Shown: positions 1-5,967, counted from the stretch's first letter. The stretch is 7,036 bases of DNA from Patescibacteria group bacterium (GCA_018821685.1 JAHJLO010000004.1:1-7036); one strand, 5' to 3'. Notes: generated by a model not told the origin, from the letters alone. Numbers and translations are program-made.

Positions 1-21
1 ACTTTTTGGGGTACAGTTCAT

Positions 22-44
22 AAAGCGAGTGCTTTTATTTTTTT
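22..44 (+). terminator. Weak terminator-like hairpin at left edge
   Basis: A 5-bp stem (AAAGC at 22-26 with GCTTT at 31-35) closes a GAGT loop and is followed, after T36 and A37, by seven Ts at 38-44. The stem has only two G-C pairs, so it would be a weak intrinsic terminator for a gene lying to the left of the window. It could also be chance in AT-rich sequence. Its place just before the promoter of the next operon supports a boundary here. Confidence 0.35.
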
Positions 45-66
45 AAATTTAGTGTGCTTTGTTTAT

Positions 67-95
67 TTGACTTAAACTTCAATAAAAATTATACT
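67..95 (+). promoter_or_regulatory. Sigma70-type promoter of the tmk-thyX operon
   Basis: TTGACT at 67-72 matches the -35 consensus at five of six positions. TATACT at 90-95 matches the -10 consensus at five of six. The spacer is exactly 17 nt. Transcription would start near position 102, giving an untranslated leader of about 50 nt before the kinase-like gene. This is the best promoter in the window. No operator or riboswitch fold is obvious in the leader. Confidence 0.7.
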
Positions 96-140
96 CAACG
101 CAGGTTTGTATTATTGAAAAAAGGAAATTAAACAGTCTAA

Positions 141-147
141 AAGGGAG
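141..147 (+). promoter_or_regulatory. Ribosome binding site of the thymidylate kinase-like gene
   Basis: AAGGGAG lies five bases before the ATG at 153. The GGAG core at 144-147 can pair with the 16S anti-Shine-Dalgarno sequence and supports the chosen start. Confidence 0.6.
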
Positions 148-152
148 AAACT

Positions 153-743
153 ATGTGGACAGGTAAGTTCGTTGTCTTGTACGGGATAAATAATCTCGGG
201 AAAACATGTCAGGCGAAAAGATTGGTTCGGGTATTGAAAGATACAGGCTACAAAGCTGAATATTTGAAATATCCGATTTATGACCTTGAACCAACTGGAC
301 CGATGATTAATGATTATCTTAGGAATGGCAATCCTGATAATCTTGGGTTAAGAGAAGTTCAGATGCTCTATGCTCAAAATCGCCAGCATTTTCAACTCGC
401 GTTGATAAAAAAACTCAAAGCAGGCGTTTGGGTTATCGCGGAAGATTACATTGGCACTAGTCTTGGCTGGGGAGGAAAAGAAAATCTCGATTTTCTTGAA
501 AGATTAAATTCAGCTCTAGTTAGAGAAGATATTTCAATTCTCTTTGATGGCGAAAGGTTCGTTTCTGGAATTGAGACAGGTCATAAGCACGAAAACAATG
601 ATCGGAGAACCTCAGAAGTTAGGGATCTTTTTCTGAACCTAGCTAAAAAGAAGTGTTGGCGTGTTGTTCAGGCAAACCAGACAGAGGACGAAGTTTTTGA
701 GCAAATCAAAAAAGTGTTTAGAAAAGAAGGTTTTTCAATTTAA
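153..743 (+). CDS. tmk: Thymidylate kinase-like P-loop protein, atypical catalytic motif
   Basis: This 196-residue protein has the layout of dTMP kinase, which phosphorylates dTMP to dTDP in the cytoplasm. The Walker A loop is GINNLGKT at residues 11-18, followed by CQAKRL, close to the GxDGxGKTTQ form of the family. A PTGPMINDYL stretch at 47-56 and QNR at 75-77 resemble the dTMP-binding segment of archaeal and eukaryotic-type enzymes. AEDYIGTSLGWG at 96-107 lines up with the DRY/H motif, but has Glu-Asp-Tyr, so the usual Arg is missing. DGERF at 132-136 may supply an Arg, and the ANQTEDEVFEQI end is family-like. Length is normal for the family. The gene has its own promoter and Shine-Dalgarno sequence and stops 13 nt before thyX. 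I recall similar EDY-type proteins in Parcubacteria but cannot verify that here. Activity on dTMP is inferred; another nucleoside monophosphate or nucleoside kinase role is possible. Confidence 0.75.
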   Translation: MWTGKFVVLYGINNLGKTCQAKRLVRVLKDTGYKAEYLKYPIYDLEPTGPMINDYLRNGNPDNLGLREVQMLYAQNRQHFQLALIKKLKAGVWVIAEDYIGTSLGWGGKENLDFLERLNSALVREDISILFDGERFVSGIETGHKHENNDRRTSEVRDLFLNLAKKKCWRVVQANQTEDEVFEQIKKVFRKEGFSI

Positions 744-744
744 C

Positions 745-750
745 GGAGGA
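745..750 (+). promoter_or_regulatory. Ribosome binding site fixing the thyX start
   Basis: GGAGGA lies directly after the kinase-like stop codon, with seven bases from GGAGG to the ATG at 757. It selects this start over an in-frame upstream ATG at 661 that lies inside the preceding gene. Confidence 0.85.
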
Positions 751-756
751 AAACAG

Positions 757-1770
757 ATGATAAAGAAGTACAATAAGCTTGTTGTTGTCCCACCATCGTT
801 TGAGATTTTACCTGATACTCTCGGCTTGGCTGAAAGAATCGAATTAACAGGTCGTGTGTGTTATAAAAGTGAAGATAAAATTACACCCGAATCGGCAGGA
901 GGTTTTTGTCTTGGTATGACCAATCACAAGCACAATTCCGTGCTTGAGATGGGTGTCCGTACCTACCTTGTGAAAGCTAATCTTCTTGAGCATCTTTTGA
1001 GTGTTTTTGTGTCTATTCCAAAATATCTTGTTATTGATGATCTGGGTAATGAAGAATGGCTTATTACTGGAAGTGTCCGAGCTTTTCGGGAGATGTTAAT
1101 GAAGATGCCTGAAAGTAAGGTCTTCAGATCAATTTCTTTTGATATGAGCATGGACCACCCTTATTTTTTCGAGGACATTGCTTCGTTGTTGCCGGAGAAC
1201 AAGCCTGAGGGTATTAATTGTCAGCAAGTTTCTCTTGAAGATATTGATCGGCTGACTCCAGACCTCCAAGCTCGACATCGTCATGTGGCGGTAAAATTCA
1301 TCGTTAATCGTGCTGTAACTCACGAGATTGTACGTCATCGACCATGTGCTTTTCTTCAGGAAAGCCAGCGGTATTGCCGTTATGGAAGTGGTAAGTTTGG
1401 TGACAGAGTTACTTTCATCAAACCCATGTTTTTCGAAGAAGCAAGTAGAGGTTATCAGCTTTGGGAAAAAGCAATGCTTGAGACAGAAGGGATTTATCTT
1501 GAACTCATCAACGAGAAAGATGAAAAAGGTAAATCAAAATATACTGCCCAAGCAGCTCGAACAGTTTTACCGAATTCATGCAAAACAGAACTTTTTGTTT
1601 ATGCGAGTCTGGAGCAATGGCATCATATTTTGCATATGCGTACAGGTAAGCCAGCAGAACCATCAATGCGTGAAGTGATGATTCCTCTTCAAGAAGAGTT
1701 TAAGAAACGTTTTCCTGAACAACAATTTGGAAGCCCTCTTCGTATGCCAGAAGGCTGGGTCAATAAATAA
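757..1770 (+). CDS. thyX: Flavin-dependent thymidylate synthase ThyX
   Basis: ThyX methylates dUMP to dTMP using FAD, NADPH and methylene-tetrahydrofolate as one-carbon donor, releasing tetrahydrofolate rather than dihydrofolate. The signature RHR-x7-S is intact: RHR at residues 193-195 and Ser203, in the context EIVRHRPCAFLQESQRY. An N-terminal RVCYKSEDKI stretch and HNSVLEM match family blocks. The last position of the latter is Met where His is usual. The C-terminal part has ARTVLPNSCKTEL, Arg295 in LHMR, and MRE at 304-306, fitting the dUMP-binding end. The protein is 337 residues, longer than compact ThyX proteins of 220-250 residues; the extra length is mostly in the middle before the signature. 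A strong Shine-Dalgarno sequence decides the start at 757. Translation is probably coupled to the kinase-like gene 13 nt upstream, and an intrinsic terminator follows. GC content in this gene is higher than in the following genes, which may mean transfer. Confidence 0.95.
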   Translation: MIKKYNKLVVVPPSFEILPDTLGLAERIELTGRVCYKSEDKITPESAGGFCLGMTNHKHNSVLEMGVRTYLVKANLLEHLLSVFVSIPKYLVIDDLGNEEWLITGSVRAFREMLMKMPESKVFRSISFDMSMDHPYFFEDIASLLPENKPEGINCQQVSLEDIDRLTPDLQARHRHVAVKFIVNRAVTHEIVRHRPCAFLQESQRYCRYGSGKFGDRVTFIKPMFFEEASRGYQLWEKAMLETEGIYLELINEKDEKGKSKYTAQAARTVLPNSCKTELFVYASLEQWHHILHMRTGKPAEPSMREVMIPLQEEFKKRFPEQQFGSPLRMPEGWVNK

Positions 1771-1788
1771 TTGTTCCTTAGTTTTAAT

Positions 1789-1823
1789 AAAAGCCCCTAT
1801 CCATCACGGATGAGGGCTTTTTT
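1789..1823 (+). terminator. Intrinsic terminator after thyX
   Basis: An 8-9 bp outer stem, from AAAAGCCC at 1789-1796 with GGGCTTTT at 1814-1821, continues past one C-A mismatch into five inner pairs (1798-1802 with 1808-1812). The loop is ATCAC. The T run at 1818-1823 is partly in the stem. It ends the tmk-thyX operon and separates it from the second thymidylate synthase gene. Confidence 0.88.
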
Positions 1824-1837
1824 ATTTTGCTCAATAG

Positions 1838-1843
1838 TATAAA
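1838..1843 (+). promoter_or_regulatory. Possible -10 element for a leaderless ThyA-type gene
   Basis: TATAAA lies eight bases before the ATG at 1852, where no Shine-Dalgarno sequence is seen. Transcription from it would begin at or next to the start codon. No convincing -35 box is present, and the expected -35 zone falls in the terminator stem. Confidence 0.3.
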
Positions 1844-1851
1844 ATTAAATT

Positions 1852-3288
1852 ATGACTACGGATGAAAAGATGGCTTGGCCTAAATACTATAACCGGATGA
1901 TATTACAACCAAATCCAAAAGGGGATGTGGGGGTGGTTTGCTGTTGGACAAAAAAAGAAGATATAGAAAAGAAGCTGGATGAGGAAACAAAAGAAAGAGT
2001 TTGTGCTCTTGGGCAATTATATTCACGAGATGGTTTAAATTATATTATTAGAAATTCTTTTTTAAATCCTAATTTAAAATATTTTGTAATAACGGGGTTA
2101 AAATTATCCGACAGCTCTATTTTTTTTAATGAGTTGTTAGAAGGAAAAATTGACGGTGAAGATGTTTTACAAAAAGAAATTCCTCGTGAAAAAATTAAGC
2201 AGTTCGTGGAGTGGTTCAAAGACCATAGTTATTTTGTTGAGGAAGATGAACTTGATGAGACAATTAAAAAACTAAATGAAAAAGAAAAAAACTGGATAGA
2301 AAAAACAGAAGATTTTCCAGAATTTGAATATCCTAAAGTTAATAGTTACCCGAGTGAAAAAATGGGATTTCGTTTAGAAGATAAAAAGATTGCTGATTTG
2401 TGGCTCAAAGTTGTTGATCGGGTAATGAAGTTTGGGCATGAGAAACCAACTCAATATGGAGACATGCACCGAGAATTAATTGATGTTGTTACTGTTGTGT
2501 CAGGAGAAAACCCAGATAATTTTTATTTACCAGAACATCTAACATACACAAGAGAGGAATTAGATGATTATTTAAAACAAGTAATGACAAAAGAAATTCC
2601 TGAGGGGCTGTCATATACCTATGGTTCTCGTTTGCGTGATCATAAGAATGTAAATCAAATTCAATCTATGATTGATAAATTAAAAGAAGAAGATTTCAGT
2701 CGTCGAGCTGTTGGTGTTTTGTGGAATGTCGAATGGGATAATTCAAACCCTAAACCACCCTGCCTTAATTTAGTACAGGCCTTGGTTAGTGAAAATAAAG
2801 TTTATTTTTCCTGCTACTTTAGGTCTAACGATATGTTTGGTTCTTGGCCTCAGAATGCCATGGCAATGAGATCTGTTCATAAAGAAATTGCCGATGCCTT
2901 GGGCAAAGAAATGGGAAAAATGATAATAGTTTCTACCTCCGCACATATTTACGAAAGAGATTATGAAAAAGCAAAAAAGGTTCTTGAAGACTATAAGCCT
3001 AAATTAGAATGTGCCCAAGATCCTCGAGGAAGTTTTGTTATTGAATTAAAAGAAAGTAAAATAAAAGTTATTCATATGACACCTGACGGGCAGGCAATCG
3101 GTGAATTTTTTGGTGATACTGCTATTGAAATAATGAATCAAGTCTATCCGTTTATTTCTGATATCCTCCACGCGCTTGATTTAGGTGCTGAATTACAAAA
3201 AGCAGAAATTGCTCTTAAGCAAGGAATCAACTTTAAACAAGACAATCCTCTTGAACTCGGAGATGACGCTCCTAAAGTTTGCACTTAA
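1852..3288 (+). CDS. thyA: ThyA-type thymidylate synthase fused to MtrA-like and DUF4346-like domains
   Basis: The central part, about residues 175-380, is a classical thymidylate synthase that makes dTMP from dUMP with methylene-tetrahydrofolate or a related pterin. Visible landmarks are YTYG at 255-258, the phosphate-binding Arg pair 284-285, catalytic Cys304 in PPCL, RSND at 324-327, Asn335 and HIY at 365-367. Asn335 is the position that reads dUMP rather than dCMP, so a dCMP hydroxymethylase is unlikely. Residues 9-140 resemble subunit A of the methanogen methyltransferase (MtrA): LNPNLKYFVITG at 71-82 closely follows its NPNIRFLILCG block. The His that holds the corrinoid there is not evident (Asp-Ser instead). 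Residues 390-470 start with DPRG and include GAELQKAEIALKQG, like DUF4346, which I recall as a pterin-binding domain. E. coli ThyA is 264 residues, so the flanking domains account for the 478. There is no Shine-Dalgarno sequence at 1852; an in-frame ATG at 1870 with a weak GGA upstream is the alternative start. Confidence 0.9.
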   Translation: MTTDEKMAWPKYYNRMILQPNPKGDVGVVCCWTKKEDIEKKLDEETKERVCALGQLYSRDGLNYIIRNSFLNPNLKYFVITGLKLSDSSIFFNELLEGKIDGEDVLQKEIPREKIKQFVEWFKDHSYFVEEDELDETIKKLNEKEKNWIEKTEDFPEFEYPKVNSYPSEKMGFRLEDKKIADLWLKVVDRVMKFGHEKPTQYGDMHRELIDVVTVVSGENPDNFYLPEHLTYTREELDDYLKQVMTKEIPEGLSYTYGSRLRDHKNVNQIQSMIDKLKEEDFSRRAVGVLWNVEWDNSNPKPPCLNLVQALVSENKVYFSCYFRSNDMFGSWPQNAMAMRSVHKEIADALGKEMGKMIIVSTSAHIYERDYEKAKKVLEDYKPKLECAQDPRGSFVIELKESKIKVIHMTPDGQAIGEFFGDTAIEIMNQVYPFISDILHALDLGAELQKAEIALKQGINFKQDNPLELGDDAPKVCT

Positions 3289-3306
3289 TCCCCCCCTCTT
3301 TTTCTT
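3289..3306 (+). other. Pyrimidine-only tract after the ThyA-type gene
   Basis: Eighteen consecutive pyrimidines, starting with T and seven Cs at 3290-3296 and then T-rich, follow the stop codon at once. No hairpin precedes the T-rich part, so it is not a standard intrinsic terminator. The rest of the spacer to 3413 shows no clear promoter or RNA fold. Confidence 0.4.
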
Positions 3307-3400
3307 AGACGTCGCGATTCAGGAAAAACTTTCTTTTTATGTTTGTTTGTGTTAAAAATATCCTAGGAAAGAAGTAAAACTCTAATAATTTAAGTAAAAA

Positions 3401-3405
3401 AGGAG
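3401..3405 (+). promoter_or_regulatory. Ribosome binding site fixing a GTG start
   Basis: AGGAG lies eight bases before GTG at 3414 and decides that start for the Nudix gene. The nearby ATG at 3420 is out of frame. Confidence 0.75.
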
Positions 3406-3413
3406 CTTTTATC

Positions 3414-3839
3414 GTGCTATATGTTGCCTGTGTTATTATTGTCGAGAGAGGTGCTATTTTGCTTGTTAAAAAAGGAAATTTTTGGATTTTACCTGGAGGT
3501 AAAATTGAAGAAGGAGAAAGCGATGCCCAGTGTATCTTTCGCGAAATTTGTGATGAGGAGATTCCAACAATTGAGATTAAAGAGTTAATGTATTTTCGAA
3601 ACTTTCTGGGAACAACACCATCAAGCAGAAGAAAAGTTTGCGCGTCTGTTTATTTTGCGGAAGCTACCGGATTGATAGTAGTTAGAGAAGAAGATTCTAT
3701 TCGAGAAGCTAGATTAGTTAAAAATCCGCTTCTATTGAATTTAAGTGATGTCACTCGAGATGTAACTTTTTACTTACAAACTCAAGGTTTTTTAAACAGA
3801 GGGGTAGATTATGGCTCGATTTTGTCAGGATTGTGGTAA
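3414..3839 (+). CDS. Nudix hydrolase-like protein with degenerate Nudix box
   Basis: Nudix enzymes cleave nucleoside diphosphates linked to another group, often damaged or excess nucleotides, with a metal bound by the Nudix box. This 141-residue protein is of normal single-domain length. It has the preceding strand-turn FWILPGGK at 23-30 and the box from Gly29 to Pro51: G-x5-E (Glu35), x7, then REICDEEIP at 43-51. Compared with REUxEExGU, the first Glu of the EE pair is Asp47, the Gly is Ile50 and the final aliphatic residue is Pro51. Glu44 and Glu48 remain, so metal binding may persist, but activity is less certain than for a full box. The GTG start is set by AGGAG at 3401-3405. The 3' end overlaps the zinc-ribbon gene by 29 bp, suggesting co-translation. 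The substrate cannot be deduced; a role in nucleotide-pool cleaning is suggested only by its neighbours. Confidence 0.82.
   Translation: MLYVACVIIVERGAILLVKKGNFWILPGGKIEEGESDAQCIFREICDEEIPTIEIKELMYFRNFLGTTPSSRRKVCASVYFAEATGLIVVREEDSIREARLVKNPLLLNLSDVTRDVTFYLQTQGFLNRGVDYGSILSGLW
3798..3804 (+). promoter_or_regulatory. Ribosome binding site of the zinc-ribbon gene
   Basis: AGAGGGG inside the end of the Nudix coding region lies six bases before the ATG at 3811. It gives independent support that the small overlapping frame is translated. Confidence 0.6.
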
Positions 3840-4032
3840 CCGACTTGAATTTATAGGGAGTAGTCCTTATTCCACAGGAGAGTGTGTATACGGTTGTCAC
3901 TCTTGTGATTTGACTTGGTTCGTTAAAAATCCAAATGGGGTGGAAGGATCTGCTCGTAAGAGTGGAAGTCTTCAAAGCTTTTTAGATAATAAAAAGAACC
4001 GAAAGAAATCTGGTAAAATAAGTTTTTTTTGA
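3811..4032 (+). CDS. Small zinc-ribbon protein of unknown function
   Basis: This 73-residue protein has two CxxC knuckles: Cys5/Cys8 (CQDCG) and Cys29/Cys32 (CHSC), with an extra Cys25. The pattern C-x2-C-x20-C-x2-C is that of a zinc ribbon, which often serves in nucleic acid or protein binding. The C-terminal third is rich in Lys, Ser and Asn and is probably disordered; a basic stretch, KKNRKKSGK, could contact nucleic acid. I do not recognise a specific family. The start overlaps the Nudix gene by 29 bp in another frame, with its own Shine-Dalgarno sequence, so the two are likely produced together. A zinc ribbon is joined to a Nudix domain in NADH pyrophosphatase NudC, though there it precedes the Nudix domain in one chain; a functional link here is speculation. 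A strong terminator begins 21 bp after the stop. Confidence 0.72.
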   Translation: MARFCQDCGNRLEFIGSSPYSTGECVYGCHSCDLTWFVKNPNGVEGSARKSGSLQSFLDNKKNRKKSGKISFF

Positions 4033-4052
4033 AGAGTGGTTTTTTCTTTGCG

Positions 4053-4084
4053 AAGCCCTGACTTGCGAGTCAGGGCTTTTTTTT
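4053..4084 (+). terminator. Strong intrinsic terminator after the Nudix/zinc-ribbon pair
   Basis: A perfect 11-bp stem (4053-4063 with 4068-4078) with a TGCG loop is followed by an unbroken T run at 4077-4084. The stem includes GCCCTGACT and its complement. It ends transcription of the pair. It also shows that the open frame extending upstream of argS through this hairpin is not coding. Confidence 0.93.
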
Positions 4085-4099
4085 ATTTCTTAATTGAGC

Positions 4100-4105
4100 T
4101 ACTAT
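4100..4105 (+). promoter_or_regulatory. Possible -10 element for argS
   Basis: TACTAT, four of six matches to the -10 consensus, lies eight bases before the argS ATG at 4114. It would give a leaderless or nearly leaderless transcript. No -35 box is visible because the terminator T run occupies that zone. Confidence 0.25.
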
Positions 4106-4113
4106 ATGGGTTA

Positions 4114-5967
4114 ATGATTGAAGTACAAAAGAAAATAGAAAAGCTAATTATAAAAGCTCTGGGGGAGCTTGATATCGAGGCGGATAAAGTTCACCTAGAA
4201 CATCCTGTTGATTTGTCTATGGGGGATTATTCTACTAATGTTGCGATGGTTTATGCAAAAAAACTTGGGAAAAACCCAAGAGAGTTCGCTGTGGAATTTG
4301 CTGAAAAAATAGCTGATTCTATCCAGGGGGTAGAGGTTAAAGGTTTAAATAAACAAAAGAATTCAGGACTTAAGAGTAATAAAGTAGAATATTTTTTTAC
4401 CAATTTTTTTATTAAAAAAATGGAGATAGCTGGTCCTGGATTTATAAATTTTTATTTGAATGAAAGTTTTTTTGAAGAAAATATAAAAGATATTTTGAAA
4501 GCAGGGGAGAAGTACGGAAGTAATGAAAATTTGAAGGGGCAGAAAATTTTAATTGAACATAGTTCACCAAATTTATTTAAAGAATTTCATATTGGGCATA
4601 TGGTGAATAATTCTATTGGCGAATCTATTTCGAGGATTATAAAAAACGAAGGGGCAAACACAAAAGTGATTTCTTACCCATCGGATGTTGGTTTGGGAAT
4701 TGCAAAAACTGTTTGGGCTATTTTGAATCCTGTAACAAAAGGCGGAGACTATGAGAAAATGTTGGATTTTATAAAAAATGGTAGTGTCGATAACGAAATA
4801 AAAGAAAAATATGGAACCGATTTGTTACAAGCTCAAATAAATATTTTGGGTCAGTGTTATGTTTTTGGTAATGAATCTTATAAAAACAACGAAAATGCTA
4901 AAAAACAAATCGACGAAATCAATAAAAAAATCTACGATAAATCCGATAAAGAAATAAATAAAATTTATAATGAGGGAAAAAAGTTAACCCTAGAATATTT
5001 TGAAAAAATTATTGCTCGACTAGGTTCAAAATTTGATGATTATATTTTTGAAAGTGAAGCGGGTGAGGTTGGGAAAGAAATTGTAAAAGAAAATATTGGA
5101 AAAGTTTTTGAAGAAAGTGAAGGAGCAGTGATTTTCAAAGGTGAAAATTTTGATGAGAATTTACACACACGAGTTTTTTTGAATTCTACAGGCTTACCAA
5201 CTTACGAAGCAAAAGATTTAGGTTTACTTAAATTAAAATTTGATAAATATAGTCCTAATAAATCTATTTTCATAACCGACAATGAACAAAACGAATACAT
5301 GAAAGTTATGTTGAAAGCGGCTGAGCAAATTAATCTTGAGTGGACAGAAAAAACAAAACATATTGGACACGGACGACTTCGTTTCCCAGAAGGACGACTT
5401 TCGTCAAGGGAAGGGAACGTTTTGACGGTTGTTGATTTGTTGGAGGAAGTTAAAGATGATGTTTTGTCCAAAATGGATAATTTTGAAGGAGACAAAGAAA
5501 AAACTGCTGAACAAATTTCTGTTGGGGCTGTTAAATATACAATTCTAAAATCATCCGCGGGTAAAAATATTATTTTTGATAAAGAAAAAGCCTTAGCGCT
5601 TGAAGGAAACTCTGGTCCTTACTTACAATACACTTATGCTCGAGCAAAATCTGTAATTGATAAAGCAGAATCAGAAGGGATAAAAAGCTCCTCTAAAAAA
5701 ACAAATGAAGAAATTTTAGATATCGAAAAGTTGCTTTACCGTTTTCCCGAAGTTGTTGAGAGAGCGGGGGAAGAGTATGAACCTCATTATATTGCAACTT
5801 ACTTGTTTGAATTAGCTCAGGCTTTTAATTCTTATTACGGAAACAATAAAATTGCCGATAAGAGCGATGAAAATGCTCCTTACAAGGTTGCTTTGACAGA
5901 AGCTGTGGCTCAAACAATTAAAAACGGTCTTTGGCTTCTAGGGATAGAAGCTCCCGAGAGATTGTAG
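4114..5967 (+). CDS. argS: Arginyl-tRNA synthetase
   Basis: This class I synthetase charges tRNA-Arg with arginine. At 617 residues it is somewhat longer than typical bacterial ArgRS (about 550-580). The N-terminal tRNA-recognition domain ends with GPGFINFYLN at 107-116. The ATP-binding HIGH motif is at 159-162, in HSSPN...FHIGH context. The second signature is the KMSK-like GRLSSREGN at 427-435, with Arg-Leu in place of Lys-Met. The C-terminal anticodon-binding part begins near GPYLQYTYAR (501-510), and the protein ends in APERL, as the family does. Residues 77-101 look like a lineage-specific insert, rich in Lys, Asn and Phe. I chose ATG 4114 because a longer frame from GTG 4036 would read through the strong terminator and adds residues with no family match. 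No Shine-Dalgarno sequence precedes it. The gene is probably transcribed on its own and is unrelated in function to the thymidylate genes upstream. Confidence 0.95.
   Translation: MIEVQKKIEKLIIKALGELDIEADKVHLEHPVDLSMGDYSTNVAMVYAKKLGKNPREFAVEFAEKIADSIQGVEVKGLNKQKNSGLKSNKVEYFFTNFFIKKMEIAGPGFINFYLNESFFEENIKDILKAGEKYGSNENLKGQKILIEHSSPNLFKEFHIGHMVNNSIGESISRIIKNEGANTKVISYPSDVGLGIAKTVWAILNPVTKGGDYEKMLDFIKNGSVDNEIKEKYGTDLLQAQINILGQCYVFGNESYKNNENAKKQIDEINKKIYDKSDKEINKIYNEGKKLTLEYFEKIIARLGSKFDDYIFESEAGEVGKEIVKENIGKVFEESEGAVIFKGENFDENLHTRVFLNSTGLPTYEAKDLGLLKLKFDKYSPNKSIFITDNEQNEYMKVMLKAAEQINLEWTEKTKHIGHGRLRFPEGRLSSREGNVLTVVDLLEEVKDDVLSKMDNFEGDKEKTAEQISVGAVKYTILKSSAGKNIIFDKEKALALEGNSGPYLQYTYARAKSVIDKAESEGIKSSSKKTNEEILDIEKLLYRFPEVVERAGEEYEPHYIATYLFELAQAFNSYYGNNKIADKSDENAPYKVALTEAVAQTIKNGLWLLGIEAPERL

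Noticed and set aside
661..756. N-terminal extension of ThyX from an ATG at 661
   Set aside because: It lies inside the kinase-like gene in another frame, has no ThyX-like residues, and a strong GGAGGA site points to ATG 757.
963..1678. Open frames on the - strand (963-1151, 1129-1338) and a second + frame (1328-1678) inside thyX
   Set aside because: All lie within the intact thyX frame, lack ribosome sites and have no recognisable domain.
1852..3288. dCMP hydroxymethylase as the identity of the ThyA-fold protein
   Set aside because: Asn335, at the place that separates dUMP-using from dCMP-using enzymes, is Asn and not Asp.
3308..3317. Overlapping GACGTC and TCGCGA palindromes in the spacer
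   Set aside because: Six-base palindromes are expected by chance; there is no further symmetry around them to suggest an operator.
3805..3839. Programmed frameshift fusing the Nudix and zinc-ribbon frames
   Set aside because: A TAG at 3805-3807 in the zinc-ribbon frame limits the shift to the short overlap. No clear slippery site is there, and the small gene has its own ribosome site and ATG.
3751..3975. Minus-strand open frame opposite the Nudix/zinc-ribbon overlap
   Set aside because: It conflicts with two + strand genes that have ribosome sites and motifs.
4036..4113. N-terminal extension of ArgRS from GTG 4036
   Set aside because: It would translate the strong intrinsic terminator at 4053-4084. 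The family match begins at ATG 4114.
5371..5400. Direct repeat of GGACGACTT (5371-5379 and 5392-5400)
   Set aside because: It encodes Gly-Arg-Leu twice next to the KMSK-like motif and is explained by protein sequence.
5202..5495. Minus-strand open frame inside argS
   Set aside because: It is a shadow of the argS frame across the KMSK-like region; no start signals or domain are seen.
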